From assembly GCA_938002705.1 (NCBI GenBank), contig CALLAG010000323.1:1-5476 (forward strand): 5,476 nt of DNA, in the 5' to 3' direction. The position numbers and the translations under genes were made by a program. This document shows positions 4,692-5,476 of the stretch, in pieces. The stretch comes from an uncultured Saprospiraceae bacterium. GTDB taxonomy: Bacteria; Bacteroidota; Bacteroidia; Chitinophagales; Saprospiraceae. The notes below the pieces were generated by a model that saw only the letters and a list, made by a program, of their open reading frames with translations, had not been told where the DNA came from and made no database searches. The first letter of the stretch is position 1; each line of letters opens with the position of its first letter.

Positions 4692-5476
4692 CTATGTACG
4701 ATCATTTATTTTATTCTTAAGATACTTGAGAGAATAAATGATAAAGATCATAACTAAAATTATAGTGATAAGAAATTTAATTTTCCTTGAAGCCTTGTCA
4801 TTTTTTGTTATCCTTTCTGGCTCTTTGTCAGTGCTCGTATAGAAAGACATTGAGTCAGTGACGATACGCTTTTCGTTATCATCAAATATATTTTGATCCA
4901 AACTTACTGTGGAGGGGCTATTTTTGTTACCCAACTCTGTGAGAAGAATATTTTGGCGGTTATTGGTTATTGTATTATTTCTTATCACCGCTTCCGTCTT
5001 TTGCATAAGGTGGATACCTGCATAAGTCTGAGATATATGATTGTTTTCTATAATGATCTGTGAGGAATGTCCCTGGGCGGTATGTCCTATCTCTATGCCT
5101 TTGTCGCTTATAGAGGATATATTATTGTGAGTAATGGTTATGCCTCGGCAAGCGTTGAGATCTATGCCGTCCTCTGTAGCATTCGTAATTATGTTGTTAG
5201 ATATAAGTCCATCTGTACATTGTATAAACTCTATAGCATCTGGTGTTTTTGAAGTATGACAATTCTTTATGATGGGCGATGACATGTTATGACATAGGAA
5301 ACCTTCTCCTGTATTATTACCTTCTATACTACAATTATCTATAAGTAAGCTGCCTCCATGATTAGATGATATAGATTGATTCCACTCGAGATCTCTGGAG
5401 TTGGTATAGACACAGTTTTTATAGATTGTGTGACAATCTAATGTATAGATACTCCCATTGGTTATATGTACATGAT
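4692..5476 (-). CDS. Right-handed parallel beta-helix protein with C-terminal membrane anchor (3' part only)
   Basis: The frame has no stop between the TAG at 4692-4694 and the right edge, so 260 residues are visible and the start lies beyond the window; the ATG at 5285 lies within the repeat region. Upstream of that ATG the frame continues in the same style (GGSLLIDNCSIEGNNTGEG). The fold is suggested by coils of about 20-28 residues with NN-x-I ladders: LISNNIITNATEDGIDL, ITITHNNISSISDKGIEIG, IIIENNHISQTYAGIHL, AVIRNNTITNNRQNILL. These are PbH1/NosD-like repeats. The DGIDL and SDKGIEIG stretches resemble beta-helix parts of large CotH-kinase-associated surface proteins, but that link is from memory and uncertain. 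After a charged linker (KEPERITKNDK), one hydrophobic helix (nt 4722-4775, FLITIILVMIFIIYSL) and a basic tail (KYLKNKINDRT) form a membrane anchor. No T9SS sorting domain is present. The role could be polysaccharide binding or scaffolding; no catalytic residues are visible. Confidence 0.87.
   Translation of the reverse strand, partial: HVHITNGSIYTLDCHTIYKNCVYTNSRDLEWNQSISSNHGGSLLIDNCSIEGNNTGEGFLCHNMSSPIIKNCHTSKTPDAIEFIQCTDGLISNNIITNATEDGIDLNACRGITITHNNISSISDKGIEIGHTAQGHSSQIIIENNHISQTYAGIHLMQKTEAVIRNNTITNNRQNILLTELGNKNSPSTVSLDQNIFDDNEKRIVTDSMSFYTSTDKEPERITKNDKASRKIKFLITIILVMIFIIYSLKYLKNKINDRT

Noticed and set aside
5067..5252. Plus-strand 61-codon open frame
   Set aside because: It is antisense to the beta-helix coding region, and Tyr/Ser/Cys-rich as expected from the complement of Asn/Ile-rich repeats.
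1..5476. A new defence, mobile or biosynthetic system
   Set aside because: No transposase, integrase, nuclease, toxin-antitoxin pair, reverse transcriptase or CRISPR-like repeat array is present; the gene content is metabolic and surface proteins typical of Bacteroidota.

Overview
The window looks like an ordinary chromosomal stretch of a low-GC member of the Bacteroidota, probably a flavobacterium- or saprospira-like lineage. Three things point there. The first gene ends in a type IX secretion (T9SS) C-terminal sorting domain. The 2-oxoacid dehydrogenase E1 is an alpha-beta fusion of the kind common in Bacteroidota. The genes have AT-rich leaders with no clear Shine-Dalgarno sequence. Genus or species cannot be named from this sequence.

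Layout, left to right. (1) 2-730, plus strand: the 3' end of a large secreted protein with MopE-type Cys/Asp-rich repeats and a T9SS sorting domain. It is truncated by the left edge of the window. (2) 757-790: a strong hairpin with A and T tracts, which can serve as a bidirectional terminator between convergent genes. (3) 848-1396 and 1407-3413, minus strand: a two-gene operon. The promoter-proximal gene encodes a fused thiamine-diphosphate (TPP) dependent E1 alpha/beta, and 10 nt after its stop comes a conserved-looking protein of unknown function. (4) 3414-3566: a short divergent promoter region. (5) 3567-4172, plus strand: a HAD-superfamily hydrolase. (6) 4173-4691: 519 nt without a credible gene. 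It contains several hairpins, including two good terminator-like structures facing opposite ways whose predicted transcripts overlap by about 90 nt. (7) 4692-5476, minus strand: the C-terminal part of a right-handed parallel beta-helix protein ending in a transmembrane anchor. Its reading frame stays open to the right edge, so its true start lies outside the window.

The genes do not form one pathway. The E1 fusion is central acyl-CoA metabolism (oxidative decarboxylation of a 2-oxoacid, with E2 and E3 presumably encoded elsewhere). The HAD enzyme is a stand-alone small-molecule phosphatase or related hydrolase. The two edge genes encode extracytoplasmic repeat proteins. No mobile element, CRISPR array, tRNA or rRNA was found, and nothing here amounts to a convincing new biological system. 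The items most worth checking are the paired opposed terminators with possible structured RNA at 4227-4391, the unknown gene co-transcribed with E1, and the membrane-anchored beta-helix.
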